Below are positions 27,401-40,891 of a stretch of DNA of 64,000 nucleotides, in pieces. Origin of the DNA: Ascidia mentula (taxonomy: Eukaryota > Chordata > Ascidiacea > Phlebobranchia > Ascidiidae); assembly GCA_947561715.1 (NCBI GenBank), contig OX387199.1, positions 4,283,001 through 4,347,000 on the forward strand. Reading direction: 5' to 3'. The notes below the pieces were generated by a model. The model worked only from the letters and a program-made list of their open reading frames with translations, made no database searches and was not told where the DNA came from. Within the stretch, counting starts at the first letter, position 1. Each line of letters opens with the position of its first letter. Position numbers and translations under genes: made by a program.

Positions 27401-30400
27401 TTTCATAATAACAGCTTCAAATATCAAATAAATTCTAATTTGTCCATTTTAAAAATTTCTTTCCTTTTGCTCACAAATGGGCCACCTTTTCTTACTCAAT
27501 TCACAGTAAATTTTGGGTTTTTTTCATGAATAAAAGTAATGAGGTAATTTGTGGCGATGTTAATCGTTACTGGGTTCGGTTTTGGAATGTTCTGATTCAT
27601 TTTAAATTCTGGCGTTTGTGCGAAATTGTGCTTTCGAATCTTCTCGTATATTTATTAATTCCAAAACCATGACGTCTTGCTTGTTTTTCAAACAAACGAT
27701 CTTTTTATGTCGGCGCAGACTCACAATAAAAGAATTCATTGTCGTAATTTTTCCCAAGAACAATGATAGCACATGTACCAGAATGGCAAATCCCTGTTGG
27801 TGCAACAGAGGCTTACCAGAGCATCTCGACACCTGTAATTTTCCTGTTATTTAGTTGCGGGCGGTTTCACTGTACGTAGTCGCATATTAACGTGCGAAAT
27901 GATATCATCGTTTCTTTGAACGGGGATAGCTTAGGGGGGTAAGCGAAATCTGCCTCGTTGTTGACAGATGCGGTCTGCATCGAAAACTATTGCGTTTATT
28001 TTTGCGAAAAAAAGCAACTACGCGGACGAGCAATGTACAAAGAAATAAAATGGCACGGGCACCGATAAAACCATAAAGGATATCGAGTCAGGCGCCCGGA
28101 TACGGTATTGGTATTGTAAAGTATCCTGCGGACAGATAAAATGTCGGGACGATTTGGTTCCTAACGTTAACAAGTCAAGAATTTTACTCTTGTAAAATAC
28201 CAATTACTGTCGTATCAATAAAAACCAAATGATTTTTTTAAAATACAATTACCGTTGTTCGTAAAAGGTTTTGAAAATGGAGGAAGTCAATCAATACATG
28301 CATTCGGTAATTCTTAAAACAATTATTTCTGTGTGGTCTCCATCAACGTCTAAACTACCACAAAACATCATTTCAGATATTTAACGAATAGCTTCCATCA
28401 GCGGCACACAGGCACTTCATATACTACTCTAGTGCTTTCAAGCCATTGACAAGATCTCAGTTTAATCTTGTTTAGGGCTTAATTAGCCTCTAATCCGGGC
28501 GGCAAGCGACGTGTTGAACCCATTACTGGGGGCCACGTGTCCATCAGATGGGCGCTACTTGTCAACGAACTTATTTTTGTGGCTCTCCGCGCTGATTTTA
28601 AATTGTTGTGATCTTGCCGAATTTCGCATTCCTTGGTTGCGGGCAGAATTTATATTTGCAAAAAATAGGTTCCCAAAACATGTCTGGTTTTGTCGTCAGA
28701 ACATAAAGAAACGTTTGTAAATAAGATTTTGGTCACTAGTGGATGTTTCAACTGGGCGAAATATTCCAAAAAATAATTACTGTAAAAGTCAAAAACTTTG
28801 TGGTATTTTTCGCTGGGGCAAAATCAAAAACCTTTTTAGCAAACACTTGTTAACCCTATCAAGAATGTTTCCCACCCGCGAAAACTTTAATAACGGCACA
28901 AATTCTAACAATCAGCTGAATTTTTTTACTTTTGCCCATTTTCCTAAAATCCCTGTATAAATTTCTGAAGCCAGTGTATTTGCTACGTACTAAGCGAGGT
29001 GCAAGTGCACATTTGCAGTAGGAACGTTTATCTAGTAGTTAAGCCGTACAGTTCAATTCTCCCTAAGCTAACATGCGAACTCTGTGATATTCTCCTGCCA
29101 GGTAAACGTTTGGTTAAGAGTTTAAAGCATGAGGACTTTGACCAGAAGCACATATGTTTTGTTGAAAGTCTAAATGTATTGTTGGGTCTCATTGTTAGTA
29201 GGAAGTGTTACCGCCTACATGGGTTTGTCATGCCGACCGTCATTTGTTTGTCACTGTCTCGGATAAGGTTTTAGAAATTACCTTACCTACGTAGCTTGGT
29301 TTGTGCTAGTAGCGTGAGTGGTTTTGTTTGCTGTAATAACCGGCCTACGCAAAATTCCCCTTGTTCGGAAATTCAGTACCGAATTCGACTTGTGTTTTTT
29401 TTGACAACAGTAGTGTAGAAAAAGTTGCAAATGATTCTTTTGTGCTAAAGAACCGATGAAACGCTGAATTACAGCACGTTGTTTAAATTTTCTATAGCGA
29501 ACATGCATGTTTGAGTTATGATGCCTTAACTTATCACTGATGGGCCTTTCAATTGAATGTACATAATTGCGAACGCTTCGTTGCTCTCTTGCTTCATGCC
29601 TTTCGGGCAATCAATCTCGCCCTTGACCTTTCAGAGTCGCCAGACGACGCATGAAGAACTTCCAGTCGCGGAAGCGGAGGAAGCGGACATCGGTTCGCGA
29701 CGACAAGATCGAGTTGTGCGTCACGGACTGCGATGACGTAACAAAGGACGATGTCGAAGCGCGAGGAACCACCAGACCCGCGCCTCCGCCGGCTGAGCGC
29801 CAAATCCGCGGCGTCTCTGGTGCCGAAAATAACCAAAGGCCCTCAATGAGGCCCCATAAGGGAACGGGTTCACCTCCGCGCTCTGGGTCCTCGTTGAAAA
29901 GCTGCGCGACGGTACTCGAAAACCTGGCCTACGACGACTTGATCACGTCCCTGAAGGGTGAGGCAGGCACTCGGGCACGTGACCGTGGCCACGTGATAGG
30001 TCTGAGCCAATGGCGACGCGAGTTTAAAACGGAGACATTCGTCATGCATTGGGATAGGTTGCGGTTGTGCTAAGTCCTCGCGTGTGAGCTGGATCGTGAA
30101 TGAAAGTAGTCAGTTTTATTTTCGTGGAAAGCGAAATTTCTCCCGTCGGGTAGTCACGTGACCAGTGTGATAACTCGTCCCGTTTCGTAAATGAGCGAAT
30201 TTAATCTCCATTGATGTCAGAAAAAACGACGTTTTTAATAGCAAAGAAAGCAGTAATTAAGTCCTTTTGCGCATTCTTGTAGTTTTTCCTTTTTTTCGGG
30301 ACAGAATTTATGAAAATCAGGGAACGTAATAATCCGTAATAAAGGTGTGATATGTAGTAGCACAACGTTACACAGACAACCTCATACCGCTAAGTGTGTT

Positions 30401-33400
30401 TTCCTTTCCTTTTTAAATCCCCTCTAAAGGCGAGTGAGTGTAGACTCATCCCGCAATACAAACTCATTGCCAACATCACACGTTGAATTCACTTCACCCG
30501 CAATTCATGTGGCGCTTCAGTTTAATTCGAGATCAGTATCTGCGTCGGTGTCGGCCCTGACTCGCTCTCGACACCAAACGAAACCGAATTCTTGTTTACC
30601 GTCTGGGCAGGAAGGTTTCCGAAGCAATTTCCCCACATTTCCTGCCGAATAGACGCAAAAAAACTATTAACGAGCTTCAATCACAACCGTCCGCGCCGCC
30701 ACCGCAAAATTATCCTAAGCCGCATTTTTTCCCCTTCAGTCGAGCCAAGCAGTAGACCTCGTCCTCACGCCAAGTCAGAAGACGGGTCGTCGAAGCACGC
30801 CATCAAGCGACAACCTGAAGCCATTTATGACGTAGGCGATGGGTCACAATCGGCTCTGGACTACGTGAACATCGGTGGCAAACACCTGTCCCGTAACAAA
30901 AGGTGGGTGAGAGTCTAATATAGTGGAGTTTTAATGCACTTCGAGACCCTATCTCCATCCTGGGGTTCTAATGTGACACCTAAGTGCGATGAATACCAAG
31001 AATTGAGTGGTTCCACATTTCGGATATGGGGTGAAGTCGCATGCGGCTAACTTAATTTACAATAAAGATATCACACTACAGTGAAGTGGACTTGTTTGTA
31101 CATGTTTAAACATACTTCAGTTAAGCCAATAATGTTCATAAAGTCACCACAAAGTCTTTTCCTGGCTATAGTTAATTGGAATAACCGTCTAGAGTCACCA
31201 GCAGTTGCATTGTTGAGACCTCATTGGCCGAAACATTTAATTGGTCAAAACAGTGGTATGGTGCCTTATGTATTTGACGGCATCATTACCGTTTTACGTT
31301 ATTGCCAATAAACCCTTGAAACCAACACGTTATTGGCATGGAAAAAGATCAATTTTAAAGCTCCAGCTAAACCAACTTGTGTAGTCAACTAAGCAACCAT
31401 GTGGTGTAAACGTAACGGTGGCCATTCGGTGAATGCGCAGATCCCTCACATTAATTTCCCCGGAAGACTTAGGAAACCGCGCGTGGAAGTTGATGCAATC
31501 TAATCTAATGGTACGCGGAACAGACGCAAAGCCAAGATAACGGATTAGTGACCTTTTCATACAGTTCCGCTGTTATTGGTAGTTGCATTCGTGTGCAAAA
31601 CTAGACTTCTGTTTGTCACTCGCAAATAACATTTCCAAAAACACTTCGTTATCTACCGACTCCCCTCTTCCTGTTTGTCCCATCCACCCTGCCGCTTGGG
31701 ATTACCGGCGTCCGGAGCGGTGAGGATCTAAATAACGTATGAGCCCTGCGAAAGTGGCCATACGGCGTTGCGCCATATCTCGTCTCAGATCTAATCACAT
31801 TCAGTTTCTTTGGCGGAAGGTGGCGAGAAAGTGGCCTCGCCGATCACCGTCGCAGCGCAACACGAAACTCGATGTATCAAAACGCTATCGCCCGGGAAAT
31901 TACGTTTAATGGGGTCCCTGGAATCGAGCGAGATCGCCGCCGTGCACATCCGCGTGACTTGAGAAAATGTCGATAACTAGGGCGATACTGCTGCCTACGC
32001 GGTGGTATTGACAACTGCCCCTGACCATATTAGGGAAAAGTCCAGACTTCCGGCAATTTCCTGTCGGACATGATTTGTCATTCTGGGTGTGAGGGTAAAT
32101 TTACCGGCTTTCCGGTAGTTACGGAGAAGTTATTGTGGAGTCAGCTATGTGTTCAATGAATTAAATGATTCAAAACAACAATGACCTTGTTTACGGCAAC
32201 TGAAAGTTAAACTCAAATTGCTGTTGATTTGCGTTGCTGACGTAATGTCCTTGCGTCATCGAGGGAAGCCTATAACAACATTTGCCACCCTGCTTCTCTG
32301 AAACGCATTAGAGAGATGGAAACCGGAAAAAAACACTGAGTTATCACCGTCGGTTCCATTTTCGTCACCAACTCATGCGGCAACGTATTGCTTCTGACAT
32401 GCGGTTGGACCACCGACGGAACGCTGTTGTGGAGCGAGGAAACGGAAGGAAACGTGAGCTTTAAGGTCATCTCTGACTTCTTTGGGGTTCGGAAAACAAA
32501 AGTAATGACTGTTACATTTTGTTTGCACATGAAACAGCGCTAAAAATGCATCAATATGAAGGTTCTTTGTTTCCACAGTTTTTCCTGGAAAATCCCAACA
32601 GATCCCGTGCAGCCACAACGTGGTGTTTTTTTGGGTTATTTGCTGCAATTTTCGGTCCCTTCGCCGAGCAGTAAAATTGCCTGCATCGCTGGCGTAGCGA
32701 AAGTCAAGAGGCCCCCTTGCTTACCGCCATAAAAGTACGTCTTCGGTTACGGAGTAACATCACAGCTTGCGACGTTACAAATTGCCAGGATTGCTTATGT
32801 CTCCAAGCTGTGGCCTTACTGCAAACACTGGAACGGGTTCGATTTCAAACCGCACGGATTATCCAACAGTGCACGTTTCTGTTGTAATAACAAAACGAGG
32901 GCATTGGCAAGGGATGGCCTGGATTTTTGGGGCTGCTCTTGCCTGCTGTGTTTAAAGGACTTGGTTAAAGAGTGTGGGGTTAAGATATAGCCAACCAGTA
33001 ATCAGGGATTTAATCTTTAAGAGCCGTAATCGTATTTTCGCATTCCACTTGTCTTAAAATTCAACCGTTCCTGTGAACCTTTTGGTGGAATGCACGTCTT
33101 AGTTTTAATATTATTGTGACGTCAAACGATTTATGATGATGAATATGATTTTTATGTCGCGTTAGAAGCAACAGGTGGTGCATTTTCAATCCACGTTCAA
33201 TTTCCTCAAAACGTTGGTTTATCTTGATCTCATTGCCTTCAAGCAAGCCATGACTGCTATCGCCTGGCAATCAAACCCCGTCAGTCACAGGAACAATACA
33301 TTCGACATCCATTAAATGCCACACACGCACAAACCATCCATACTGTGAATATATCGACTGGGCCTATCTCACTATGGGTATCGATTGGAACTCACTGCAC

Positions 33401-36400
33401 CAGGAGAAACAAGTTCACCATTCACCGCGATAATCGATTTAAAATATTTTTCTTCACTGGCTTTACTCGATTATTGCGCATCATGAGCGATGACGTGTCA
33501 ACCAGTACTTCATCCAAACACATTTCGTTACAGCCATTGCTTTTTGTGGATGAATAATATATCGTCACCAAGATACACCACTTGGAAAACAGCACACCGT
33601 TGAATGCAAAGTTGACACCAATCGAAGTGCACCTGGTTCCAACATTGCTAAAATTGCTGTGCGACAATTACAAAGGTTTCTACATCCGGGGGAAGACTTC
33701 ATTGGCAATTTTGGCATGAATGCCTTACCTTTGTGTGATGATCGGGTGCCCTTTCCGACAACGTAATGTAGGTTTATAGGCATCCGATTAGCGGTATTAC
33801 AATGTATTGCAGGAAAATTCCTCGTTCGGTGTTTGACCGAGTGTTAAAGGGATTTGACCAGAAGTTTTGAGTGAGATTGGGAGCTATTGTGGTACTTGTG
33901 CAAACAAAAATGTAAGATTTTGAATTGGCTTTTTCGGTGTTTCTGCCAAACTCGTTGAGTACAGGATACGCCACCAAAGTCAGTGTAATTCATAAAACTT
34001 TTTCATCATGCGAAACAAAATGAAATGAGAGAGTATTCAAGTAGATCTTAAAATCTCAAAATTTGACACAAAAGCATCCGCGTGCAGTCAAAATGCCAAA
34101 TAAAAGGCTTACGGAGAACCCCTACACTTTGGGCCCGAATATTTTTTGGCGACCCTGAGAACGTGCACTGACTTCATGAAAACCGTGGCCATCTTTACCT
34201 ACAGAAGACCACTCGCCGTGCAAATCGTTGTCGATAATCGAGTATTTTCAAGTATCGAGTTAAGTGCGATAAAGCGCCTAAATGGCGCAAGGGTCCCAAC
34301 TTAATACGGATCGGGTGTCGCTAATTCTTGCATCCGATACACTGCATGTTGTGACGTGCACACGGCGCCATATAACACCGCATACCAAAACCAAGCCAAT
34401 TTTCCGACGCTAAACATACTTGTGAGTACAAGGGAAAGTTCCAGCCAAAGTTTTAGCCGTCCGCGTCCAAACGATTTAAAAATCTACTCAACGCGTGTAT
34501 ATTGGCTTTGGTCATGTTCAAGACTAAGTTATATCGCGATAACATTGTTAATTTAATGAACTAAGCCTGATGGTCGTCAGTACACAACCCGACTATAGGT
34601 TAACACAGTTTCGCGTCGTTGTGTTTATTAAGTTACAAATGACGTCATTCCAACTCGGCGTGCTAAAAACCCTCCAGGAAACGCAATGCTTTTACAGCCC
34701 GCCCAAATGTGTTTTGATTCTTGGCGGTAAAAACAAGTAAACCGCGGGACTTGCAGGTCCATCGCATGGTGCACGTAAGTCGTTTTTCAATCGTATGCCA
34801 TGAAGGTAATTCTCCGAGAGTGTGCATGTTGCGTTATGTGGTTGACCAGGAGTGCCTCCTATGCACTTAATGGCCGTCGCGGTATCGTGGGAATGCAACT
34901 TGCAAGCTTTGGTAAACTCTGTCTGCTGATCCCGGCACCATTGCGGGCTTTTTGCTGGTGTTGCGAATACAGTTTGTGTGATTTTAGCGGCATTTGGTCC
35001 TGGTTTTTCTTTTTTGCTTTTTCTGACATCTAAAACCAGTTTGTGTCAGTCTCTTGACTTGACTGATGCATCGGATTTGCTGTGACCGCTCGTTTTTTCC
35101 AAGTTGTCATATGAAACATACACATGTACGTCATCGAGCCTCTACCTTTTGCCATAGTTGAAACTGATGAGACAACGTGGCTGTAATTCGAGAATATCAC
35201 AGGCAGCAAATTGTTTCTCGACTTAACCTAGATTCCGCATCACCAAGCTCACTTTATTTTTTGCAAAACAACGCTAGTGGAAGAGTAAAACAAAACAGTT
35301 TGCCTACATTGCCATGCTGCGGGGATTATCACATCGAGAAGACGTTTTAATTGACAACCTCGAAACTACACTGGGAGCGAGATACTACATAGTTTTTAAA
35401 ATAAGTGACTAAGGTCCATCTATGGTTACAATGTTAACTTTGACGATCAATATCATATCGGGTAAAATGTGTGTACATATATAGCCGAGAGCATGCATAC
35501 GAGACGATATTGTATCAGGAGAACGATTCCAACACTTTGGAAAGGCTCAACCCCCCACCGAGTCCCATACAAATAAAGCGACAATCCAAAAGCGAAGGTC
35601 TGTGTTTGTTGTTTTATGGGAAAAGAGTTTTTCTTACAAGAAGCTTCATGCACTTGATTTTGCAGATGTAACGATTTTTCCGTTTAACCCCGACCAACCA
35701 AATTATGAAGACATTGACGCCCATCGGGTGCCCCAAGCCAACCCAGCGATTCCGAAAATACCCGAACCCCAGTCCAAAAATGAACCCGAAACCAAAGCGG
35801 AAGTAAAGCCCCCACCAAAGCCCATTAAATCAACGCTGTCTTCCCGCGGATCAATGTGTATTAACCCAAGCTTGGAGATCGAACCGTCGCCGTATCTTCA
35901 GCGGACTTGGAGTGCTCCAAACGCCGCGACAATGGAGAGGCAAGCCCGGGACAGCCCTCCAGTGGAAAATCAACAAGTGAAATCGAACAGAGGGAAGGTC
36001 CGCTCTCCGAAACTACGACTTTCCAAGAATAAAGTAAGTAGCGCAAGGTTTGTTACATTCAAGATGTAATTTATTTTATATGTATAGATTGGACAGAACA
36101 ACGTTATCAAATATGTTTACAATGTTGACGTAGATTGCATAACTTTTAGAACATAAGAGCTGCAGACAGGGTGTATACACGCACTGTTTCGACCTGTAAG
36201 GTCTCATCAGTGCAGCTGTTGAACATGTTTTCCAGCTATTTGATTTCCCAAGTCCATCCATCTTACCACAGGCCGAGCTGCGTGAATTTAAAATTGAGAC
36301 AAAATCGATCTTATTATTTTTGTGAATTCTTGGCGACTCTTCAGTTACAACTACTTAGGCCCCCGCCCTATACCCTGGGATAAAATATGACCTCACATCA

Positions 36401-39400
36401 TTGACTCGTGGTGCGGATCGTTTTTCAAACGGTGCTTGTGCAATGCTTTGTGCTTAGAGTCCTGTATAAAGGGTGCAGCCCGCTATTTCACAGTTCAATG
36501 GCCTGTTAACTACAAATTACAGCTTGTTTGTGTGGAAGCGTGTGTTGTGATCATTCGAATTTACGCCACCATGTGATGAAAATTGTTTACGACCACCGGA
36601 GCAATTTATCAATTACGTCACACGCGCCCCTGGTTACCCAAACTTGCTGTTTACGAACTGACTGACAGTAAAGTGCTATTTTGTGGCACGGGAAAGAGTT
36701 TTACTACTTTTGAGGGCGAATCGCGAGAAGTACTTTCATCTAACGAGAAATGTTCAGGTAATTGAGCTCGTTTGTAACACTACCTTTGTTTCCGAATATG
36801 AACACGCTTGAAATATGTTTACCATTTTTGCCAGCCAACATGACCACATTGTGTGAAGCAATACCTTTGTTTCTGGTAACCATTTTGCTTCAAAGTTCTT
36901 CACCTCTCGCATACCAAAGCACTAATGGATATGACCTATATGATTGTATGCAAACGAAAGGTGGGACATTTTCGCGCCCGCACCGCCAACCCAATTAAAT
37001 CTCGCACTTTTGTGATCCTGCTTTTCACGCATGATTTAAGCCAACATTCCCTCTAAATCCCCATTACGCGAAGGTTAGGCCCTCGCCTGGCACCCAAATA
37101 TCATGCAAGATTGGCTCCAGACTCCAGCGAACACGTGATTGGATTACACTTTCTCCACCGTATAGGTCTTTGCACAGCAAGCACAGACGTTTAACTTCTG
37201 GTCTTTACGTATCTTCCTTTCCAAAAACCAAACTTGGCTGCACAACTCAATCATTATTAGGGCCTGCTTGTGGTTTCGGCGTGTATGTGTGCTAGAAACC
37301 CTTTTTTGGTTAATTGTTAAAGGATTAATGGCGATAGCGGTGCGCAGCTTGCGGCGAAAACTGTTGCGGTGTTTGCCTAAAAAATTGCGATTTTCGCAAT
37401 GCGATTAACGTTTAAAACGCGGCCCACTTGGTTGAAGCCGCAATCAGGAGGTTGGCAATGGATGTTGGTTGTTGTCTGGTTAACCTGGGCTTAAACCGCT
37501 CGTCCCAGTTCTCCAGCGTTGTATTTGTTGTGCTGTTGAAGAGGCAGTTTTAATGTTTGTGCGGGTTTTACTGGACAGAGTCCAATTAGGAACTGAAGGT
37601 CGAAAAACCGCGACACAAAAAATGCTCTGCTGGTGATTCCTCATTACTCGGGACTAACAACAGTTGTTTTCAATAAACAAAATATGCTTCGAACTGCGAT
37701 TAGTTGATTATCGCTAATCTACCACACTGAGACACAAGGTATATTGCAACAATTTATTATATCAACAATTGATGTAGTTTGTTTGGTACAGATATTTGGA
37801 ACAAAAGTTGAAGGGCCTCAGTACTTCATAAGTGTTGTTCTTATAAATTGCAGCAAACTTTCATGACGTCGAGTTTTTGAACTATTGTGTCATGTTTTTA
37901 TGTCCCAAGTGTTTTTCTATTGAAAAAATTAAATCCACTCCTTGTATGCAAGCAACAATACAGTAGGAACATAGGAGACAAAAGTCCGACCACAAAGGAT
38001 TTGTTTTTAAAACAGTCCGTAAGCCTTCGAAACAACAGTGTGTGGCCCGGGCGCATAATTATCCGCGATACAAACGCAATACTGTCAATCCCCTAAACCC
38101 CAGCAAGCAACCCACCCACCCACAGAAGAACAATCTACACAACAAAGCCCAACTTTTTGTATTCGTTTGCAGATTAAAGCTCGCATAGCGGAGGTGATCG
38201 AACATAAGGAGGATCTGATCGGCGAGCTGTCGCGCAAGACGGACGATAAGACGAAACGTCAACAGGGCGGGTAATTGAACGTGTATCGAATGGCGGTGTT
38301 TCGCGCGTTGGGTGGAGTCCCCACTTGAGCGTTCCCACCTTTTAATCCGGCCGCTTCCCATGGACCGTTGTTTGATGAGCGGCGATCTGTTTGTTGTTTT
38401 GTTTCGCGTTGCATGAGGTGTGAGGAGGGGGGTGTCCACGCGCCGTGAGGACATAGCGTCGCGCGCGAATTTTTCGTCACGAGGAAACGCTTCAAAGCCC
38501 AAAAAAAACAATCGGATTTGGGTGAATTTTAAAAATGCGCCAGGAAAGCGAGTTTGCAAAAAAAAAATAATTATCATCTGGGTCTAGCAGCATCACCAAG
38601 GGGTAAATACTCTCTATTCTTCCGTTAATGATAGTACTGTATGTGGTATATTAGACGTACTGTTTGTATAGAGAAAACCGTAAGTTGTGGGTTTCTTTCG
38701 TGACGTGAAAAGGGTAAAAAGAGCGAGTTAATCGAAAAAAATATGTTCAACCAATTGTATTGAAAAACCCGTAAAACGTTTCCCACCCGTTAAAACATGT
38801 AATATTGATTTTACAAATGAAACACCTGAAGAAGAGTTTTATCAGTATCGTGTCCAGAAAGCTCTTGACCACGTTTTTCAGATTACGGCCGAAGGACAAC
38901 CGATTCTACTGCGAAAAGCCGCGCATGCGCAGACGCATCAAACGTAAGGTGCGCAAGAAGAGACGAGTGTTGGACGAACGCCGACGTCTTGGCATCCAAA
39001 GCATGAGATCGCGTGACGATGCGGCCGCCAGAGGGCGACAAAACGGCGACGATGACCCCACAAACCAACAGGGTCGCAATCGCTGGCCGTTGCCCGGTGT
39101 TTCTTTTGAAAGCAGTAGCGGTAGCGGAAGTGACGTATGGCGATTCAGGTCACCTCTTTTGCGCAGTGAAGCGTATCGCGACGCTGCCAAGCGTGAAGCT
39201 ACGTTGTTGGAGGACATCTGGTGCCATTTGGATGAGATTGCTCAGCGGGCAAGCAGAATAAAAGGTATTTTGCCTCTAATATATAGCATTTCGTAGTTGG
39301 GTTTGCTACTTACAATACGGGAGGGTTTTTTTAGCTGTAATTACTGATATATTGTGACGATTCGAGAGAATTTCTAATATTTTTCTCGCTTTCGTGCAAA

Positions 39401-40891
39401 AACTGGAGTCACCGTAAGGTAATTGCCAAAGTTAAGATGTCGCTGTTCAAGTCTGTGCCTTTCACTGATGATGAACACAGATGTGAGATGCGGATTCAGT
39501 CGATCAACAGCAGTATCTTAGCTTTCATCTCTCAGGATGTTTGTTGGTCTATCTTATGTAATTTTGTTCCCCGAAAGATTATTCACCGACTGTAGGGTGT
39601 TTGTTGTTTACCCTCACGTCACTTCAATGTCGAAATTCGATTTTTCCGTCACGAATTTGGCGTGACTAACGCTCTACGTGATTTTCAACACACACAAAAA
39701 CGTCACAAAGGAACAGCGTGGGCGTTTACCGAGATTACCATCAGTATTTAATCCAGTCCATTTTCCCGCGCAGAATCTTACTCCTCTCGCCGAGCATCAG
39801 ACTCACTATCCAGCTTAAGCGATGACGTCATTATCCGCCACGGAGCCGACGCCGCGTGTCACCAACTCAGTCCGGCGCAGGGGGACACGCGCTTTGCGAC
39901 ACGCGACAGCGCCTCATCGGACAGGGGTTACTTTACATACAAGTGCCTCGCCTCCAGCGGGGCCATGCGTCGGGTTTTGGAACGCCAGCGACGCCATAAC
40001 GGCCACTTGCCGCGCCCTAGGCCGCACAGTTGTGTCATTATGACGTCAAGCGGGATGAGTACGCTCACGGATACTGGGACAGGAGCGTGGATGTCGAGTA
40101 CAGCTACTCGCTGCAGTAGTTTTTCCAGTTCTCGTAACAACTCGCTTTTCGACTCGTTTGGGCTTGCGAGACGCAACAGATTCAACTTAAATCGATTCGT
40201 TATCCCGAAAATCACCCTTACGTCACCCAATGACGTCATTACCCTCACTGAAGCAGGCACCAAAGGCGAAGAGTCGTATCTCTCAGTGTTAGAGTTGTAT
40301 TTAGGAAGCGTGGTTGAAGTGGATCCAATTTACGAACAACTATCTGACTGTGTGACTCGTTTCGCAGTTGGGGACGAAATATTGGAGGGTGTAGATCAAG
40401 AGCGCCACCACGCGGAAAGTACACCTCCGACCGACAAGGTTCGCGTAAAGGGCGACAAAGCCGGATATGCGGTCATCACGAAGCACCCTTGCGTCCAGGA
40501 AGTGACGTACGTCGACGTTCACGTCAATAATCGCGACGAAAACAATGAGAACACGGATCCGACAAAGGAAAATACGAAATCAGAGGAAAATGATTCCGAA
40601 CGTACATCGGACACAATCCGTAACGGTTCGGTTGGTTCCATCGATGACGTCATTGTTACATCTGCCTGTGACGTAACACGCCCCAAGCGGCAGATGGTGG
40701 TAGAGCGAAGCGGGAAGAATTACGTGGTCGTGACACCTGTCTTGCCGCGTATGCGCCTGACGTCATCCGAAGATAGCGTCGTTGACGTAAAAATTCGCGG
40801 TGACGTCAACGATTGCGTCAAGCATCGCAAAGATGACGATGCATCGCCAGACGACAGCGGATTTTGTGTGTTTATGGAAATGAGTGTTTAA
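21500..40891 (+). CDS. Unrecognised single-pass membrane protein with long cytoplasmic tail (10 exons, 961 aa)
   Basis: Exons: 21500-21575, 21859-21990, 24622-24733, 29635-29957, 30740-30902, 35485-35597, 35666-36033, 38173-38270, 38882-39264, 39774-40891. All junctions are AG/GT and keep phase, giving 961 residues. Exon 1 encodes a signal peptide (MLRLLMLLVLTTRAHS). The ectodomain is only about 65 residues, with N-glycosylation sites at N46, N56 and N62 and no cysteine-rich fold. One membrane segment (about 82-101, GILIGLSVGFLCFAPFCCW) precedes a basic stop-transfer sequence. The cytoplasmic tail of about 860 residues has proline-rich SH3-ligand-like stretches, possible phosphotyrosine sites (Y244 DVG, Y256 VNI, Y274 ETI, Y320 EDI; YVN fits Grb2 SH2) and a strongly basic block (476-490). 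I recognise no catalytic domain. An extra ectodomain exon in the 2.6-kb intron 2 cannot be excluded, although the phases join directly. Receptor or scaffold role is inferred. Confidence 0.78.
21991..24621 (+). other. Intron 2 of the receptor-like gene
   Basis: Flanking exons are both in phase 1 and join cleanly. Open frames on both strands (for example about 22505-22921, and on the minus strand 23217-23714) have no family similarity or matching splice phase. A possible exon at about 24156-24235 has an acceptor but its end is in the wrong phase. Confidence 0.5.
24734..29634 (+). other. Intron 3 of the receptor-like gene (4.9 kb)
   Basis: It holds a TGACGTCA site at 25311 and a small inverted-repeat element at 25.5-25.7 kb. 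Otherwise there is only unrecognised AT-rich sequence. Its size and position suit intronic enhancers, but none can be shown. Confidence 0.5.
25533..25675. repeat. Small inverted-repeat (MITE-like) element
   Basis: Arms 25553-25572 and 25637-25656 are perfect 20-bp inverted repeats (GGCAAAAATAATTTACTTGG). They are extended outward imperfectly to AATTCAAAG on both sides. The spacer is 64 bp. No coding capacity is seen. The structure suggests a short non-autonomous foldback element, but no second copy is visible in this window. Confidence 0.55.
30903..35484 (+). other. Intron 5 of the receptor-like gene (4.6 kb)
   Basis: No gene or RNA is recognised. Perfect TGACGTCA sites occur at 33118 and 34640. 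A CpG-rich patch lies around 31.7-32.0 kb. Possible regulatory intron; nothing more can be supported. Confidence 0.45.
36034..38172 (+). other. Intron 7 of the receptor-like gene
   Basis: This 2.1-kb intron carries the second hammerhead ribozyme copy on the opposite strand, only about 120 bases after the donor. No other feature is recognised. Confidence 0.5.
36156..36219 (-). ncRNA. Type I hammerhead ribozyme, copy 2
   Basis: The 64 bases are identical to 15226-15289, with the same complete core (CTGATGA, GAA, GTC cleavage triplet) and the same three stems. It sits antisense inside intron 7 of the receptor-like gene, so it would only be active in an antisense transcript. Flanking DNA is not shared with copy 1. 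The unit therefore appears to begin and end at the outer ends of stem I. Confidence 0.85.
39823..40808. promoter_or_regulatory. Cluster of six CRE-type palindromes in a coding exon
   Basis: Perfect TGACGTCA occurs at 39823, 40041, 40231, 40645, 40758 and 40801, with half-sites TGACGTAC (about 40503), TGACGTAA (40669 and about 40784) and TTACGTCA (about 40218). All lie within the last coding exon of the receptor-like gene. The octamer is read in two codon frames (Asp-Val and Thr-Ser), so protein repetition alone does not explain it. A bZIP-bound exonic element is one reading; sequence-composition drift is another. Confidence 0.4.
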
